Assembly (NCBI RefSeq): GCF_000511955.1
Contig: NZ_AZSU01000002.1
Location: 616,157-680,156 of the forward strand
Reading direction: 5' to 3'
Length of the DNA: 64,000 bases
Origin: [Clostridium] ultunense DSM 10521
GTDB taxonomy: Bacteria; Bacillota; Clostridia; Tissierellales; Tepidimicrobiaceae
Of the stretch, positions 1 to 9,214 are shown in pieces; the stretch's first letter is position 1, and each line of letters begins with the position of its first letter. A model generated the notes under the pieces. It saw only the letters and a list, made by a program, of their open reading frames with translations, ran no database searches and was not told the origin of the DNA. The translations under genes were made by a program, and so were the position numbers.

Positions 1-1
1 T

Positions 2-1168
2 TTTATTAATAAAATAGATGTGGCAATTATTGAAGCTATTAAAATAACAGAAGAAGGAAATATAATTCCTTCCACTTCCATCGGAATATCTCCTACTATA
101 GTAGATAAGGCAAAAAATATAATAATTGAAGTGAACATGAGCCAACCTTTAGAATTGGAAGGAATACACGATATATATACTATAAAAAATCCGCCTTTTA
201 GAAAACCTATCCCAATAATTAACTGTTTTGATAGAATAGGCAGTAATTATATACCTTTAAATAAGGAAAAGATATCAGGAATTGTTATTACAGACATTAA
301 GGATAATGTAAGACCTCTAGCACCGGTTAATGACAATAACAAGATAATGGCAGGGATTTTAATGGAATTCTTAGACTTTGAGATTAGGAAAGGGAGAATT
401 CCCAAAGAATTATTACCTCTCCAATCAGGTGTTGGTTCAGTTGCTAATGCAGTACTAAAGGGGTTTTTAAATTCTAAATATGATAATTTACAGTTTTACA
501 CCGAAGTAATCCAAGATTCCATATTGGATCTAGTGGAAGCGGGAAGAGTATGTTGTGCTTCAGGAACAGCTATTACACCTTCTCCTGAAAAGCTAAAGGA
601 GATATTACTCAGCATGAAAAGGTATAGGGATAAGATAATATTAAGACCTCAAGAGATTAGCAATCATCCTGAAATAATTAGAAGGTTAGGAGTTATAGCT
701 ATGAATACAGCTATTGAGGTGGATATATATGGAAATGTTAATTCTACCAATGTATTAGGAGGAAATATGATGAATGGAATAGGGGGTTCTGGAGACTTTG
801 CAAGAAATGCTTATCTTTCAATATTCTTTACAGAATCCATTAGAAAGGATGCCCATATATCCACAATAGTTCCTTTAGTATCCCATCATGATCACACAGA
901 ACATGATGTAGATGTAGTAATAACCGAGAGAGGCATAGCAGACTTAAGGGGATTGAGCCCAAAGGAAAGGGCTAAAAGAATAATAGAAAATTGTGCTCAT
1001 CCCGACTATAAGGACCAATTACGAGAATATTACAATAGAGCTAGCGGGAGAAGGGGCCACATACCTATTTTGCTAAACGAAGCCTTTTCTTGGCATTGCA
1101 GATTTGAAAGCGTTGGCACTATGAAGAATGATACTGGGGGGAAGGAATATGAGTTATCCAGCAATTGA
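2..1168 (+). CDS. Acetyl-CoA hydrolase/4-hydroxybutyrate-type CoA-transferase, 5' truncated by window
   Basis: The frame is open to the window edge, so the true start lies upstream; the GTG at 20 is only the first in-window start codon. The protein resembles the C-terminal two thirds of the acetyl-CoA hydrolase/transferase family, which moves CoA between acyl-CoA and acetate or another acid. Visible family features are LQSGVGSVANAVL, the FYTEVIQD segment whose Glu is probably the residue forming the acyl-CoA intermediate (inference), GGSGDFARNAYLS and ERGIADLRGLSP. The 3' end overlaps the racemase gene by 20 bases, so the two are translationally coupled. The acyl substrate cannot be told from sequence; butyryl- and 4-hydroxybutyryl-CoA transferases are possible. 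Confidence 0.85.
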   Translation, partial: FINKIDVAIIEAIKITEEGNIIPSTSIGISPTIVDKAKNIIIEVNMSQPLELEGIHDIYTIKNPPFRKPIPIINCFDRIGSNYIPLNKEKISGIVITDIKDNVRPLAPVNDNNKIMAGILMEFLDFEIRKGRIPKELLPLQSGVGSVANAVLKGFLNSKYDNLQFYTEVIQDSILDLVEAGRVCCASGTAITPSPEKLKEILLSMKRYRDKIILRPQEISNHPEIIRRLGVIAMNTAIEVDIYGNVNSTNVLGGNMMNGIGGSGDFARNAYLSIFFTESIRKDAHISTIVPLVSHHDHTEHDVDVVITERGIADLRGLSPKERAKRIIENCAHPDYKDQLREYYNRASGRRGHIPILLNEAFSWHCRFESVGTMKNDTGGKEYELSSN

Positions 1169-2219
1169 AATAAACTTGTCTAAGATAAGGGAAAACACAA
1201 AGGTGATAACAAATTTATGTAAAGATTATGGAATTGATATAGTAGGAGTTACTAAGGTTTCAAATGGTTCCATTGAAATAGCCCAAGCTATGATCCAGGG
1301 AGGAATAAAAATAATTGGAGATTCTAGATTAGGTAACCTAAAAAATTATGAGGATCTATCTGTAAAAAAGATGCTTGTAAGATTACCCATGATGAGTGAA
1401 GTAGGGGAAGTCGTTAGATTATGCCATATTTCACTTAATTCAGAAATAGAAACTATAAAGGCTCTTTCAATAGAAGCCCAAAAAGCTGGGAAAATCCATG
1501 AAATTATATTAATGGTAGATGTAGGAGATTTGCGAGAAGGCATATTCGACGAAGAGGAAATAGTGGAAACTGTTAAAGAAATATTGAAACTAAAAGGCAT
1601 TAGATTAATCGGTTTGGGTACAAACTTAACTTGTTTTGGTGCAATAATTCCTTCTAAGGAGAACTTAGGCAAATTGGTAACCATTAGAGATAATATAAAC
1701 AAGGAGTTTAATATAGATTTGGAGGTAATATCTGGAGGAAATTCAAGTTCCCTTTGTCTAATAATGAATGGAGAAATGCCAAAGGGAATAAACCAACTAC
1801 GGCTGGGAACATCTTTATTGCTAGGGTTAATTGAAGTAATTTGGACAAGGATACCAAATACCCATGTAGATGCTTTTAAATTGATTGCTGAAATTATTGA
1901 AGTAAAAGAAAAACCATCAAAACCCATAGGAGAAATTGCTATGGACGCCTTTAGAAATGTTCCTACCTTTGAGGATAAGGGACAGATGAAAAGAGCTATA
2001 TGTGCCGTAGGTAGACAGGATTGTGAACCGGATTTTATGATTCCAGAGGATGAGAGGATTAGTATATTGGGTTGTAGTAGTGACCATCTGATATTGGATA
2101 TTACCCACTGCCATAAGGATTATGAAGTTGGAGATAAGGTGACTTTTATTCTAGACTATATAGGTATCTTAAGATGTATGACATCAGCTCATGTAAGGAA
2201 AATATATGTAAACCAATAA
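1149..2219 (+). CDS. orr: Ornithine racemase-like PLP-dependent amino-acid racemase
   Basis: A 356-aa fold-type III alanine-racemase-like protein. I chose the ATG at 1149 (MSYPAIEIN) because a GGGGGGAAGG ribosome-binding site sits just upstream. Lys36 in GVTKVS is the expected PLP lysine. SGGNSSSL, NQLRLGTSLLLG, KPIGEIAMDAF, GRQDCEP and GCSSDHLILD closely match my recollection of Clostridium sticklandii ornithine racemase, which converts L- to D-ornithine in Stickland fermentation. The neighbours here are acyl-amino-acid hydrolases rather than the ornithine aminomutase genes, so the real substrate may be another amino acid. It lies inside a four-gene operon with the CoA-transferase upstream and a D-aminoacylase-like gene 19 bases downstream. 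Confidence 0.8.
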   Translation: MSYPAIEINLSKIRENTKVITNLCKDYGIDIVGVTKVSNGSIEIAQAMIQGGIKIIGDSRLGNLKNYEDLSVKKMLVRLPMMSEVGEVVRLCHISLNSEIETIKALSIEAQKAGKIHEIILMVDVGDLREGIFDEEEIVETVKEILKLKGIRLIGLGTNLTCFGAIIPSKENLGKLVTIRDNINKEFNIDLEVISGGNSSSLCLIMNGEMPKGINQLRLGTSLLLGLIEVIWTRIPNTHVDAFKLIAEIIEVKEKPSKPIGEIAMDAFRNVPTFEDKGQMKRAICAVGRQDCEPDFMIPEDERISILGCSSDHLILDITHCHKDYEVGDKVTFILDYIGILRCMTSAHVRKIYVNQ

Positions 2220-2238
2220 ACAGGAAGAAGGTGAAAAC

Positions 2239-3609
2239 ATGTATGATCTAGCCATTAGAGAAGGAATGATTATTGACTTCGAAAACAATAGTATATTTGT
2301 TGGGGATATAGGGATTAAAGGCGGAAAAATTGTAGATGTGGGAAGATGCAATGGAAATGCTAAAAAAGTTATAAATGCAGAGGGGTTAATAGTATCACCA
2401 GGGTTTGTTGATATTCATATGCATGAGGAAGTGATAGGAAATAGTGTGGATGGAGATGATTACGACATTGGAAATAACATGTTGCGAATGGGAGTTACAA
2501 CAGCTGTAGGTGGGAACTGTGGCAATAATAGACAAGACATAAAGGAGTTTTTAGATTTCGTAGACCATAATGGAGCACCTATCAATTATCTAACCTTTAT
2601 TGGACATAATTTTTTAAGAAATAGTTTAGCTATAGACCCCTATAGAAAAGCTACAGAAATTGAAATACAGAAGATGAAGGATATGGTTAAAGAATATATT
2701 GAAAGCGATAATGCAATAGGCATATCCTTCGGTATAGAATATTCTCCAGGGATTACATTTCGAGAAATGGTAGGTTTATGTAATGATATAGAAGACAATA
2801 TATTATTATCTGCCCATTATAGGGGAGATGCAGATAAATCCATAGATTCAATAAAAGAGATGATTGAAATATCTAGGGTTACCAAGAAGCCTATGCAAAT
2901 ATCCCATATTGGAAGTTGTTCTGCCATGGGCTATATGGACGAATCTTTAGATTTAATTGAAGTTGCCATAGGAGAAGGTTTAGATATAGCTGCTGATTGT
3001 TATCCTTATAATGCATTTAGCACCCGAATTGGTAGCGCTGTATTTGATGAAGGTTGTTTTGAAACTTGGAACAAATCCTATGATAGCATACTCTTAACAG
3101 AAGAACCTTATAAAGGGATTTACTGTGATGAAGAGTTATTCTACAAAGTGCGAAAAGAGTATCCTGATATGTATGCTGTTGCCTTTGTAATGAATGAAGA
3201 GGAGGTAATAGACGCCTTAAAAGCATCTTTTGTATTTGTAGCTAGTGATGGTATGTTGAATAAAGGACAAGGCCATCCAAGGGCTGCGGGAACTTTTCCG
3301 AAGGTGCTGGGGAAATATGTAAGGGATGATAACCGATTGGATTTAACAGATGCTTTAAAGAAGATGACTTTATTACCTGCCCAGAGATTAGGACTGAGGA
3401 ATAAAGGAGATATTCAAGTAGGTATGGATGGGGATATAGTTATATTTAATCCGGCTACTATTATAGATCAGGCTACCTTTACAGAACCAACTAAGCCACC
3501 AATAGGAATTGAGTACGTTATAATAGATGGAAAAATCGCCTTGGAAAGAAATAATGTAGTAAATAACCGTCTTGGAAAATCCATAAGAAGAAATCAATTA
3601 TCATTATAA
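2239..3609 (+). CDS. N-acyl-D-amino-acid deacylase-like amidohydrolase
   Basis: A 456-aa metal-dependent amidohydrolase preceded by the site GGAAGAAGGTG. The TIM-barrel metal motif HMH is at residues 60-62 (DIHMHEE), a metal-bridging Cys is expected in the GGNCGNN motif, and the C-terminal block SDGMLNKGQGHPRAAGTFP fits the D-aminoacylase/dihydroorotase-like subfamily. Such enzymes release D-amino acids from N-acyl-D-amino acids. Together with the racemase upstream, the release of a D-amino acid and its conversion to the L form is a plausible sequence of events (inference). No signal peptide is present, so it acts in the cytoplasm. The C-terminal strands (GDIVIFNP, PIGIEYVIIDG) form the usual second beta domain. 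Confidence 0.83.
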   Translation: MYDLAIREGMIIDFENNSIFVGDIGIKGGKIVDVGRCNGNAKKVINAEGLIVSPGFVDIHMHEEVIGNSVDGDDYDIGNNMLRMGVTTAVGGNCGNNRQDIKEFLDFVDHNGAPINYLTFIGHNFLRNSLAIDPYRKATEIEIQKMKDMVKEYIESDNAIGISFGIEYSPGITFREMVGLCNDIEDNILLSAHYRGDADKSIDSIKEMIEISRVTKKPMQISHIGSCSAMGYMDESLDLIEVAIGEGLDIAADCYPYNAFSTRIGSAVFDEGCFETWNKSYDSILLTEEPYKGIYCDEELFYKVRKEYPDMYAVAFVMNEEEVIDALKASFVFVASDGMLNKGQGHPRAAGTFPKVLGKYVRDDNRLDLTDALKKMTLLPAQRLGLRNKGDIQVGMDGDIVIFNPATIIDQATFTEPTKPPIGIEYVIIDGKIALERNNVVNNRLGKSIRRNQLSL

Positions 3610-3621
3610 GAGGTGATGTGG

Positions 3622-4779
3622 ATGAAAGATAGGATACAAAGATTGATTGAAGAAGTAGAAAATGAACTTATAAATTTAAGTGAATATATCTATAATAATC
3701 CTGAATTAGGTTATGAAGAGTATAAATCTTCAAGGGCTCATATAGATTTACTAAAAAAATATAATTTTATTGTAGAAGAAAAATATATAGGAATAGATAC
3801 TGCCTTTAAAGCCGAGTATAAAGGCCAAAAAGAAGGCCCTACTATTGCATATCTTACAGAATACGATGCATTACCAGGGATTGGCCATGGATGTGGTCAC
3901 AATCTGCTTGGAACTGTAAGCACGGGGGCAGGAATAGTATTAAGCAAATTGATAGATGAGTTAGGAGGGAGGGTATTAGTATTTGGTACACCAGCAGAGG
4001 AGACCAGTGGAGCTAAAGTTATAATGGCAGAAAAGGGCTCCTTTAATGACGTAGATGTGGCTATGATGGCCCATCCGAATGATACTTTTTGTGAAAGTGG
4101 TAAATCCCTAGCATTAGAACCTATTCAGTTTACCTTTAGAGGGAAAACCGCCCATGCTGCTTCTGCCCCCGAGAAAGGGATCAACGCATTAGACGGAGTT
4201 TTACTGACCTTTAACGGAGTAAATGCATTGAGAGAACATATATTACCAACTGCTAGAATCCATGGAGTTATAATAGAAGGTGGAAAGGCAGCAAATATAG
4301 TCCCAGATTTGGCAATAGCTCAATTCTATATAAGGGCTACTACAAAGGAATACCTTATAGAATTAAGTGAGAAAGTAAAAAATTGTGCTAAGGCAGCAAG
4401 TTTGGCTACGGGTACTAAGTTGGAAATTACAAATTATGAGGCTTCCTATGATAATTTGGTTACAAATCAAGTACTATCCAGTAGATTTACCCAAAATTTA
4501 AAAATATTTGGAGTAGAAAACTGTGAGAAACCTAGAGATACTTTTGGGTCCTTAGACATGGGGAATGTTAGCCATGTCTGTCCTGCTATTCATCCCTATT
4601 TTGCTATAACAGAAGGTAAAACTATAGCAGCCCATACAACGGAATTTGCCGAAGCAACTCTTACAGATATAGCCTATAAAAATATGGCCAAAACAATAGG
4701 GGCTTTAGTGTTAACTGGTATTGATGTAATTAGAGATAAACAGCTTCTAAAGGATATAAAGGATGAGTTTAACAAATGA
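3622..4779 (+). CDS. M20-family amidohydrolase/peptidase
   Basis: A 385-aa M20D-type metallohydrolase, cytoplasmic. In-frame GTG and ATG codons at 3613 and 3616 are too close to the AGAGGTG ribosome-binding site (3609-3615); the ATG at 3622 has normal spacing and is preferred. The zinc motif GHGCGHNL, the PAEETSGAKV block and the dimerisation segment beginning FRGKTAHAAS are all present. Relatives hydrolyse N-acyl amino acids, p-aminobenzoyl-glutamate or dipeptides; sequence alone does not decide among them. It is the last gene of the catabolic operon and is followed directly by a hairpin terminator that starts inside its stop codon. Confidence 0.85.
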   Translation: MKDRIQRLIEEVENELINLSEYIYNNPELGYEEYKSSRAHIDLLKKYNFIVEEKYIGIDTAFKAEYKGQKEGPTIAYLTEYDALPGIGHGCGHNLLGTVSTGAGIVLSKLIDELGGRVLVFGTPAEETSGAKVIMAEKGSFNDVDVAMMAHPNDTFCESGKSLALEPIQFTFRGKTAHAASAPEKGINALDGVLLTFNGVNALREHILPTARIHGVIIEGGKAANIVPDLAIAQFYIRATTKEYLIELSEKVKNCAKAASLATGTKLEITNYEASYDNLVTNQVLSSRFTQNLKIFGVENCEKPRDTFGSLDMGNVSHVCPAIHPYFAITEGKTIAAHTTEFAEATLTDIAYKNMAKTIGALVLTGIDVIRDKQLLKDIKDEFNK

Positions 4780-4812
4780 GTCGGTAGCTACAACTATCGA
4801 CTCATTTCTTTT
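4778..4812 (+). terminator. Rho-independent terminator of the catabolic operon
   Basis: A 10-bp stem formed by GAGTCGGTAG (4778-4787) and CTATCGACTC (4794-4803), with one G-U pair and a 6-base loop, is followed by ATTTCTTTTATAA. The 5' arm begins within the stop codon of the M20 gene. Confidence 0.8.
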
Positions 4813-4875
4813 ATAACGAATAGGAAAGTTCTCATTTTAAAATGTAAAATAAAGAGAACTTGACCTATATGAGTT

Positions 4876-4921
4876 TTAAGAAAAGCTTCCTTAATAATGC
4901 TTCAATAGAAGCTTTTCTTAA
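4876..4921. repeat. Perfect 14-bp inverted repeat upstream of tagO
   Basis: TTAAGAAAAGCTTC (4876-4889) and GAAGCTTTTCTTAA (4908-4921) are exact inverted copies with an 18-base loop. There is no T-run after it. It abuts the -35 of the next promoter, so it could be an operator or an antiterminator/terminator remnant. Confidence 0.6.
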
Positions 4922-4950
4922 TTGACTTATTCATAATAATAATATAAAAT
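4922..4950 (+). promoter_or_regulatory. Putative sigma-A promoter of tagO
   Basis: TTGACT (4922-4927), a 17-base spacer and TAAAAT (4945-4950) lie 33 bases before the gene start. The -35 directly follows the inverted repeat at 4876-4921. Confidence 0.5.
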
Positions 4951-4982
4951 TTAATAGAACTTATATTAAGGAGCGAAAACAT

Positions 4983-6029
4983 ATGGAAAACATAATAGTA
5001 CCATTTATAATATCAGTAGCTATATCATTATTTATGACTCCGGTAGCAAGGAAATTAGCAATAAAACTTGGAGCAGTAGATATCCCTAAAGATGAAAGAA
5101 GAGTACATAATAAACCTATGCCGTTAATGGGAGGTCTAGCCATATATATAGCAATCCTCGTATCCTCTTTAGTATTTCTTCCAATTGATAAAACCTTAGT
5201 ATCTATTATCATTGGGGGAAGTATAATATGTATATCTGGTATAATAGATGATATAAAGGGGCTAAGTCCAAAGGCCAAATTAGTATTCCAAGTAATAGCT
5301 TCTATTGTGTTAATTATTGGGGATGTGAAAATAGATGCTATAACTAGTCCTTTTGGTAAACCAGGTGCTGTACTATTATTAAATGGTTTCTCTATTCCTA
5401 TAACCATATTTTGGGTAGTGGGAATTACCAATACTTTGAATTTAATTGATGGTTTAGACGGTTTAGCTGCTGGGGTAACTATGATTGCTAGCCTATCCTT
5501 TTTATTCGTTGCCAATAAATTTAACTATGTTCCTGTTATGATCATGTCTGCCATAGTTGCAGGATCCTGTATTGGATTTTTGCCTTATAATTTTAACCCT
5601 GCCAAGATATTCATGGGAGATACAGGAGCCTTGTTTTTAGGTTTTATAATGGCAGCTCTATCTATAGAGGGAGTTATGAAATCCGTTGCAACCATTGCGG
5701 TTGTGGTTCCAATAATAATTCTTGGAGTTCCTATATTTGATACGACCTTTGCCATATTTAGAAGATTATTAAATGGTAAATCTATTGCAGAAGCTGATAA
5801 GGGACATCTCCATCATAGATTGTTAAAAATGGGGTATTCTCAGAAAAAAACTGTATTGATATTATATTCTATATCAGCTATTTTTGGATTATGTGCTATC
5901 CTTATAGCTAAAATCAACAGCAAAAGAGCAGTTTTTATCGCTATCGTAATATTTGTGCTTACCATATTGCTGGCTAGCAAGATGGGATTAATTAGTGGGA
6001 AGAAGAGGGATGAAAATGAAAAAGATTAA
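4983..6029 (+). CDS. tagO: MraY/WecA/TagO-type undecaprenyl-phosphate HexNAc-1-phosphate transferase
   Basis: A 348-aa polytopic membrane enzyme with about ten hydrophobic segments, preceded by AAGGAGCGAAAAC. It would transfer GlcNAc-1-phosphate from UDP-GlcNAc to undecaprenyl phosphate, the first membrane step of wall teichoic acid or other surface polymers. Diagnostic motifs are the N-terminal VDIPKDERRVHNKPMP, the catalytic NLIDGLDGLAAG and FMGDTGALFLG blocks, and KGHLHHRL near the C terminus (the HHRL motif separates WecA/TagO from MraY). Its 3' end overlaps the 2-epimerase gene, which makes the sugar precursor ManNAc. Symbol assigned by family resemblance. Confidence 0.87.
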   Translation: MENIIVPFIISVAISLFMTPVARKLAIKLGAVDIPKDERRVHNKPMPLMGGLAIYIAILVSSLVFLPIDKTLVSIIIGGSIICISGIIDDIKGLSPKAKLVFQVIASIVLIIGDVKIDAITSPFGKPGAVLLLNGFSIPITIFWVVGITNTLNLIDGLDGLAAGVTMIASLSFLFVANKFNYVPVMIMSAIVAGSCIGFLPYNFNPAKIFMGDTGALFLGFIMAALSIEGVMKSVATIAVVVPIIILGVPIFDTTFAIFRRLLNGKSIAEADKGHLHHRLLKMGYSQKKTVLILYSISAIFGLCAILIAKINSKRAVFIAIVIFVLTILLASKMGLISGKKRDENEKD

Positions 6030-7149
6030 AGTTATGACAGTATTTGGAACAAGGCCAGAAGGGATAAAAATGGCCCCTATTATAAAGGTTATGGAAAATG
6101 CTTCTGAAATAGATAATACTATATGTATAACTGCTCAGCATAGAGAAATGTTAGATCAGGTACTTAACCTTTTTCAGATAGAACCAGATTATGATTTAAA
6201 TATATTCAAACCAGGGCAAAGCCTTACGGAGATTACTATGAAGGCTTTAGAAGGCTTAGAGAAGGTAATATTGGAGGTAAAACCAGATGTATTATTAGTC
6301 CAAGGAGATACTAGCACTGTATTTGCTGGAGCTTTAGCTGCCTTTTATCAAAAGGTGAAGATAGGCCATGTAGAGGCAGGTCTAAGGTCAGGAAACCTAT
6401 ATTCTCCTTATCCCGAAGAGGCAAATAGAAAGCTAACCGGTATACTTACAGATTTTCACTTTGCGCCAACTGAGACTAATAAGGACAACCTTCTAAGAGA
6501 AGGGTATTCTATAGAAAAGATATTTATTACAGGAAATACAGTCATTGATGCTCTACAATATTCAGTTAAAGAAGATTATAGTTTTCAAATACCTTTGTTA
6601 GACAATATTGATTATAAAGATAAAAGAATAATACTTTTAACCTCCCATAGAAGGGAAAATTTAGGTAAGCCTATGGAGAATATATTTTCTGCCATTAATC
6701 AAATAGCTTTAGAATATGAAGATATAGAAGTAGTATTCCCAATCCATTTAAATCCTAAAGTTAGGCAAATAGCTAATAAGATATTTAATGGGAATAGACG
6801 AGTCCATTTGATAGAACCACTAGACTATGAGCCTTTTACCAATCTAATGGCTAGATCCTATCTAGTAGTTACCGATTCAGGAGGACTCCAAGAAGAAGCT
6901 CCAAGCTTAGGAAAACCAGTATTGGTGGTAAGGGAAGAAACGGAGAGACCAGAAGGGATAGAGGCAGGTACTGCTAAATTAGTAGGAACCAATTATGATA
7001 ATATATTGAAGGAAATAGATATTTTACTATCTAATCAAAAAGAATATGAGAAGATGGCCAACGCAGTAAATCCTTACGGCGATGGTAGGGCTTCTGAAAG
7101 GATTGTAGATATTATCCTTAAACATGGATTTTCTAAAAAACAGGAGTGA
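6016..7149 (+). CDS. wecB: UDP-N-acetylglucosamine 2-epimerase (non-hydrolysing)
   Basis: A 377-aa GT-B-fold epimerase that interconverts UDP-GlcNAc and UDP-ManNAc. A GTG at 5995 and an ATG at 6010 are also in frame; the ATG at 6016 (MKKIKVM) has the best spacing from GAAGAGGG. Visible motifs: [34 protein letters not shown], the SHRREN motif and the nucleotide-binding [19 protein letters not shown] with [10 protein letters not shown]. It overlaps tagO by 14 bases, so both probably serve teichoic-acid or surface-glycan synthesis. Length is normal for the family. Confidence 0.9.
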   Translation: MKKIKVMTVFGTRPEGIKMAPIIKVMENASEIDNTICITAQHREMLDQVLNLFQIEPDYDLNIFKPGQSLTEITMKALEGLEKVILEVKPDVLLVQGDTSTVFAGALAAFYQKVKIGHVEAGLRSGNLYSPYPEEANRKLTGILTDFHFAPTETNKDNLLREGYSIEKIFITGNTVIDALQYSVKEDYSFQIPLLDNIDYKDKRIILLTSHRRENLGKPMENIFSAINQIALEYEDIEVVFPIHLNPKVRQIANKIFNGNRRVHLIEPLDYEPFTNLMARSYLVVTDSGGLQEEAPSLGKPVLVVREETERPEGIEAGTAKLVGTNYDNILKEIDILLSNQKEYEKMANAVNPYGDGRASERIVDIILKHGFSKKQE

Positions 7150-7153
7150 TTTT

Positions 7154-8872
7154 ATGAAATTTTCAGTCTATGATCCGGATTTTTCAAGCTATTTATTAGA
7201 TTCCCTTCTAGATGGTATTCTTATTGTGGATATGCGTGAGAAGGTCTCCTATGGAAATACTGCTATTTTAAGGATGTTAGATATAAGGGAAGAAGAGGTT
7301 AATTCTCTCCCATTTCCAAATTTTATTAAAGATGAAAAGTTAAGAGAGTTTTTTAGTTTAAATGGGGAAATGCGAGAAAAGGAATTAGGCTTAAATAGTC
7401 ATCATCTATTGCTAAAATATATTCCTTATACAGTTAATGGGAAACTCCAAAAACATATTTTCATAGTTCGAGATATTACAGATATTAAGGATTCCCAAAG
7501 CCAGTTAATAGAAGAGAAGATGAGTTTAGATATGATAGAGGACCTTCTCCAATATGCCTATGAAGGTTTTGCCTTAGTAGATAGTGAAGGTAAAATAGTA
7601 AAGTGGAATTATGAAGAATTGCTAGGTATAAAGGAAGAAGATGCTATAGGTAAACCCGTAAGTGAAGTCATAGAAAATACTCGATTAGATATAGTTGTTA
7701 AAACTGGAGAAAAAGAAATAAGACATATTCAGAGAATACAAGGTCATGATATGGTGGCTAATAGGGTTCCTATAATTCGAGGTGGAAAAATAATAGGAGC
7801 GGTAGGGGCTGTATTGTTTAGGGATGCCAGCGATATAAGGGAAATGGCTAAGGAACTTATAGAGTTGGAAAATAAGATTAATGAATACAAAGGTGAGATT
7901 GAAAGATTACAGGGTAGTAAATATACTTTCGATAGTATAATAACCCAAAACCCTAAGATGGAATATTTAAAAAAAATAGGGAGAACAGCTGCTCAATCTA
8001 ATTCTACAGTATTAATACTAGGAGAATCTGGTACAGGAAAGGAATTATTTGCCCAAGCCATTCATAAAGCTAGTTATAGAAAATTTGGGCCCTTTATTCC
8101 CATCAACTGCGCTGCTATACCCAGAGAACTGTTAGAATCTGAATTATTCGGCTATGAATCGGGAGCCTTTACTGGAGCAAAACGGGAAGGAAAACCAGGG
8201 AAATTTGAACTAGCTAACGGAGGTACAATATTTTTAGATGAAATTGGAGATATGCCTCTTGAAATGCAGGTAAAGCTTTTAAGGGTATTAGAAGAAAAGG
8301 AATTCGAAAGGGTAGGAGGAAATGAAAAAAAATTCCTAGATGCTAGGATTATTGCTGCCACTAATGAAAGAATTGAAGAAGCAGTAGAAAAGGGAAGGTT
8401 TAGAGAGGACCTCTACTATAGGTTGAATGTAATAAATATAGATATTCCTCCTCTTCGGGAGAGGATAGAAGATATTCCTTTATTAGTCGAACATCTATTG
8501 GAGTATTTAACAAAAGAATTAAACACTGAGGAAAAGATAATAGATAAAGATACTATAGACATATTAAAGAAATACCATTGGCCAGGGAATGTAAGAGAAC
8601 TTAGAAATGTGTTGGAGAGAGCTATAAATCTATCTAATCAACAGATTATATTACCTAAACATTTGCCAGAAAGGTTAATAAAGAATAAAATGTACACTGA
8701 TAGTAAAGAAAAAACATACCCTTTAAGGGATGTGGTAGCTGAAGCAGAAAAGGAAGCAATAGTCAACGCTATAACTAAGGCTAAGGGCAATAAAACTTTA
8801 GCCGCAGAAAATTTAGGAATTCATAGAACTGCTTTGTATAAAAAAATTGATAAATATGGATTAAGCCTTTAA
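7154..8872 (+). CDS. PAS-containing sigma-54-dependent transcriptional activator
   Basis: A 572-aa enhancer-binding protein. The ATG at 7154 follows CAGGAGTGATTTT; the longer frame from 7124 overlaps the epimerase gene and is not used. Order: two PAS-like sensor segments (about 10-110 and 125-235), a short coiled coil, an AAA+ domain with Walker A GESGTGKE, the sigma-54-contacting GAFTGA loop, the Walker B-like [10 protein letters not shown] and an R-finger region ([11 protein letters not shown]), then a Fis-type helix-turn-helix ([20 protein letters not shown]). There is no receiver domain, so a ligand or redox signal sensed by PAS is likely. The sigma-54 promoter 265 bases downstream of its stop points to the thiolase/CoA-transferase genes as the target. 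Confidence 0.9.
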   Translation: MKFSVYDPDFSSYLLDSLLDGILIVDMREKVSYGNTAILRMLDIREEEVNSLPFPNFIKDEKLREFFSLNGEMREKELGLNSHHLLLKYIPYTVNGKLQKHIFIVRDITDIKDSQSQLIEEKMSLDMIEDLLQYAYEGFALVDSEGKIVKWNYEELLGIKEEDAIGKPVSEVIENTRLDIVVKTGEKEIRHIQRIQGHDMVANRVPIIRGGKIIGAVGAVLFRDASDIREMAKELIELENKINEYKGEIERLQGSKYTFDSIITQNPKMEYLKKIGRTAAQSNSTVLILGESGTGKELFAQAIHKASYRKFGPFIPINCAAIPRELLESELFGYESGAFTGAKREGKPGKFELANGGTIFLDEIGDMPLEMQVKLLRVLEEKEFERVGGNEKKFLDARIIAATNERIEEAVEKGRFREDLYYRLNVINIDIPPLRERIEDIPLLVEHLLEYLTKELNTEEKIIDKDTIDILKKYHWPGNVRELRNVLERAINLSNQQIILPKHLPERLIKNKMYTDSKEKTYPLRDVVAEAEKEAIVNAITKAKGNKTLAAENLGIHRTALYKKIDKYGLSL

Positions 8873-8892
8873 CTGTAGCAAAAAGTATACAA
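8873..8892 (-). promoter_or_regulatory. Candidate activator-binding site 1 (inverted copy)
   Basis: Read on the minus strand this is TTGTATACTTTTTGCTACAG, matching 16 of 20 positions of the site at 8904-8923 in opposite orientation. It begins right after the activator's stop codon. Sigma-54 activators usually bind paired sites 80-250 bases upstream of the promoter, which fits. Confidence 0.5.
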
Positions 8893-8903
8893 AACAAAAT
8901 GGA

Positions 8904-8923
8904 TTGTAGACTTATGGCTACAA
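8904..8923 (+). promoter_or_regulatory. Candidate activator-binding site 2
   Basis: TTGTAGACTTATGGCTACAA is an imperfect palindrome (TTGTAG and CTACAA arms). Its centre is 31 bases from that of the inverted copy at 8873-8892, about three helical turns, and about 230 bases before the -24/-12 promoter. Confidence 0.5.
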
Positions 8924-8998
8924 TATTAAAATGGATTTTGATTAAAATTATCCAGAGGGAATGTTGAAAAATAGGGATTTGTTAAAAAATAGGCAAAA

Positions 8999-9037
8999 GA
9001 TGAGTGTAGAGCATTTTCTACACTCATCTTTATTTTT
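8999..9037 (+). terminator. Rho-independent terminator of the activator gene
   Basis: GATGAGTGTAGA (8999-9010) and TCTACACTCATC (9017-9028) form a perfect 12-bp stem with a 6-base loop, followed by TTTATTTTTCT. It separates activator transcription from the thiolase promoter. Confidence 0.85.
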
Positions 9038-9137
9038 CTAAAGTTTAAGATATTTTAATGGAATTAGGTATCAGCTAGGGGCATTGTAATTTACAGACTT
9101 GTAGGGCTTTAGAAAAATAATTTTTACACAAAACATG

Positions 9138-9154
9138 TTGGCACGAAACTTGCA
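9138..9154 (+). promoter_or_regulatory. Sigma-54 (-24/-12) promoter of the thiolase gene
   Basis: TTGGCACGAAACTTGCA matches the RpoN consensus (TGGCAC, N5, TTGC) at every conserved position. It lies 60 bases before the thiolase start and downstream of a sigma-54 activator gene. Confidence 0.9.
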
Positions 9155-9214
9155 ATTATATAGTACTGGATAATGAGTTAAATAATATAAAAAATATAAT
9201 AGGAGGTAAGATAT

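Noticed and set aside
1346..1927. 193-aa minus-strand open frame inside the racemase gene
   Set aside because: Antisense to a clear enzyme gene; no start site or similarity.
4961..5515. 184-aa minus-strand open frame over the tagO start
   Set aside because: Fully opposite a well-supported membrane enzyme gene and its promoter region; no family resemblance.
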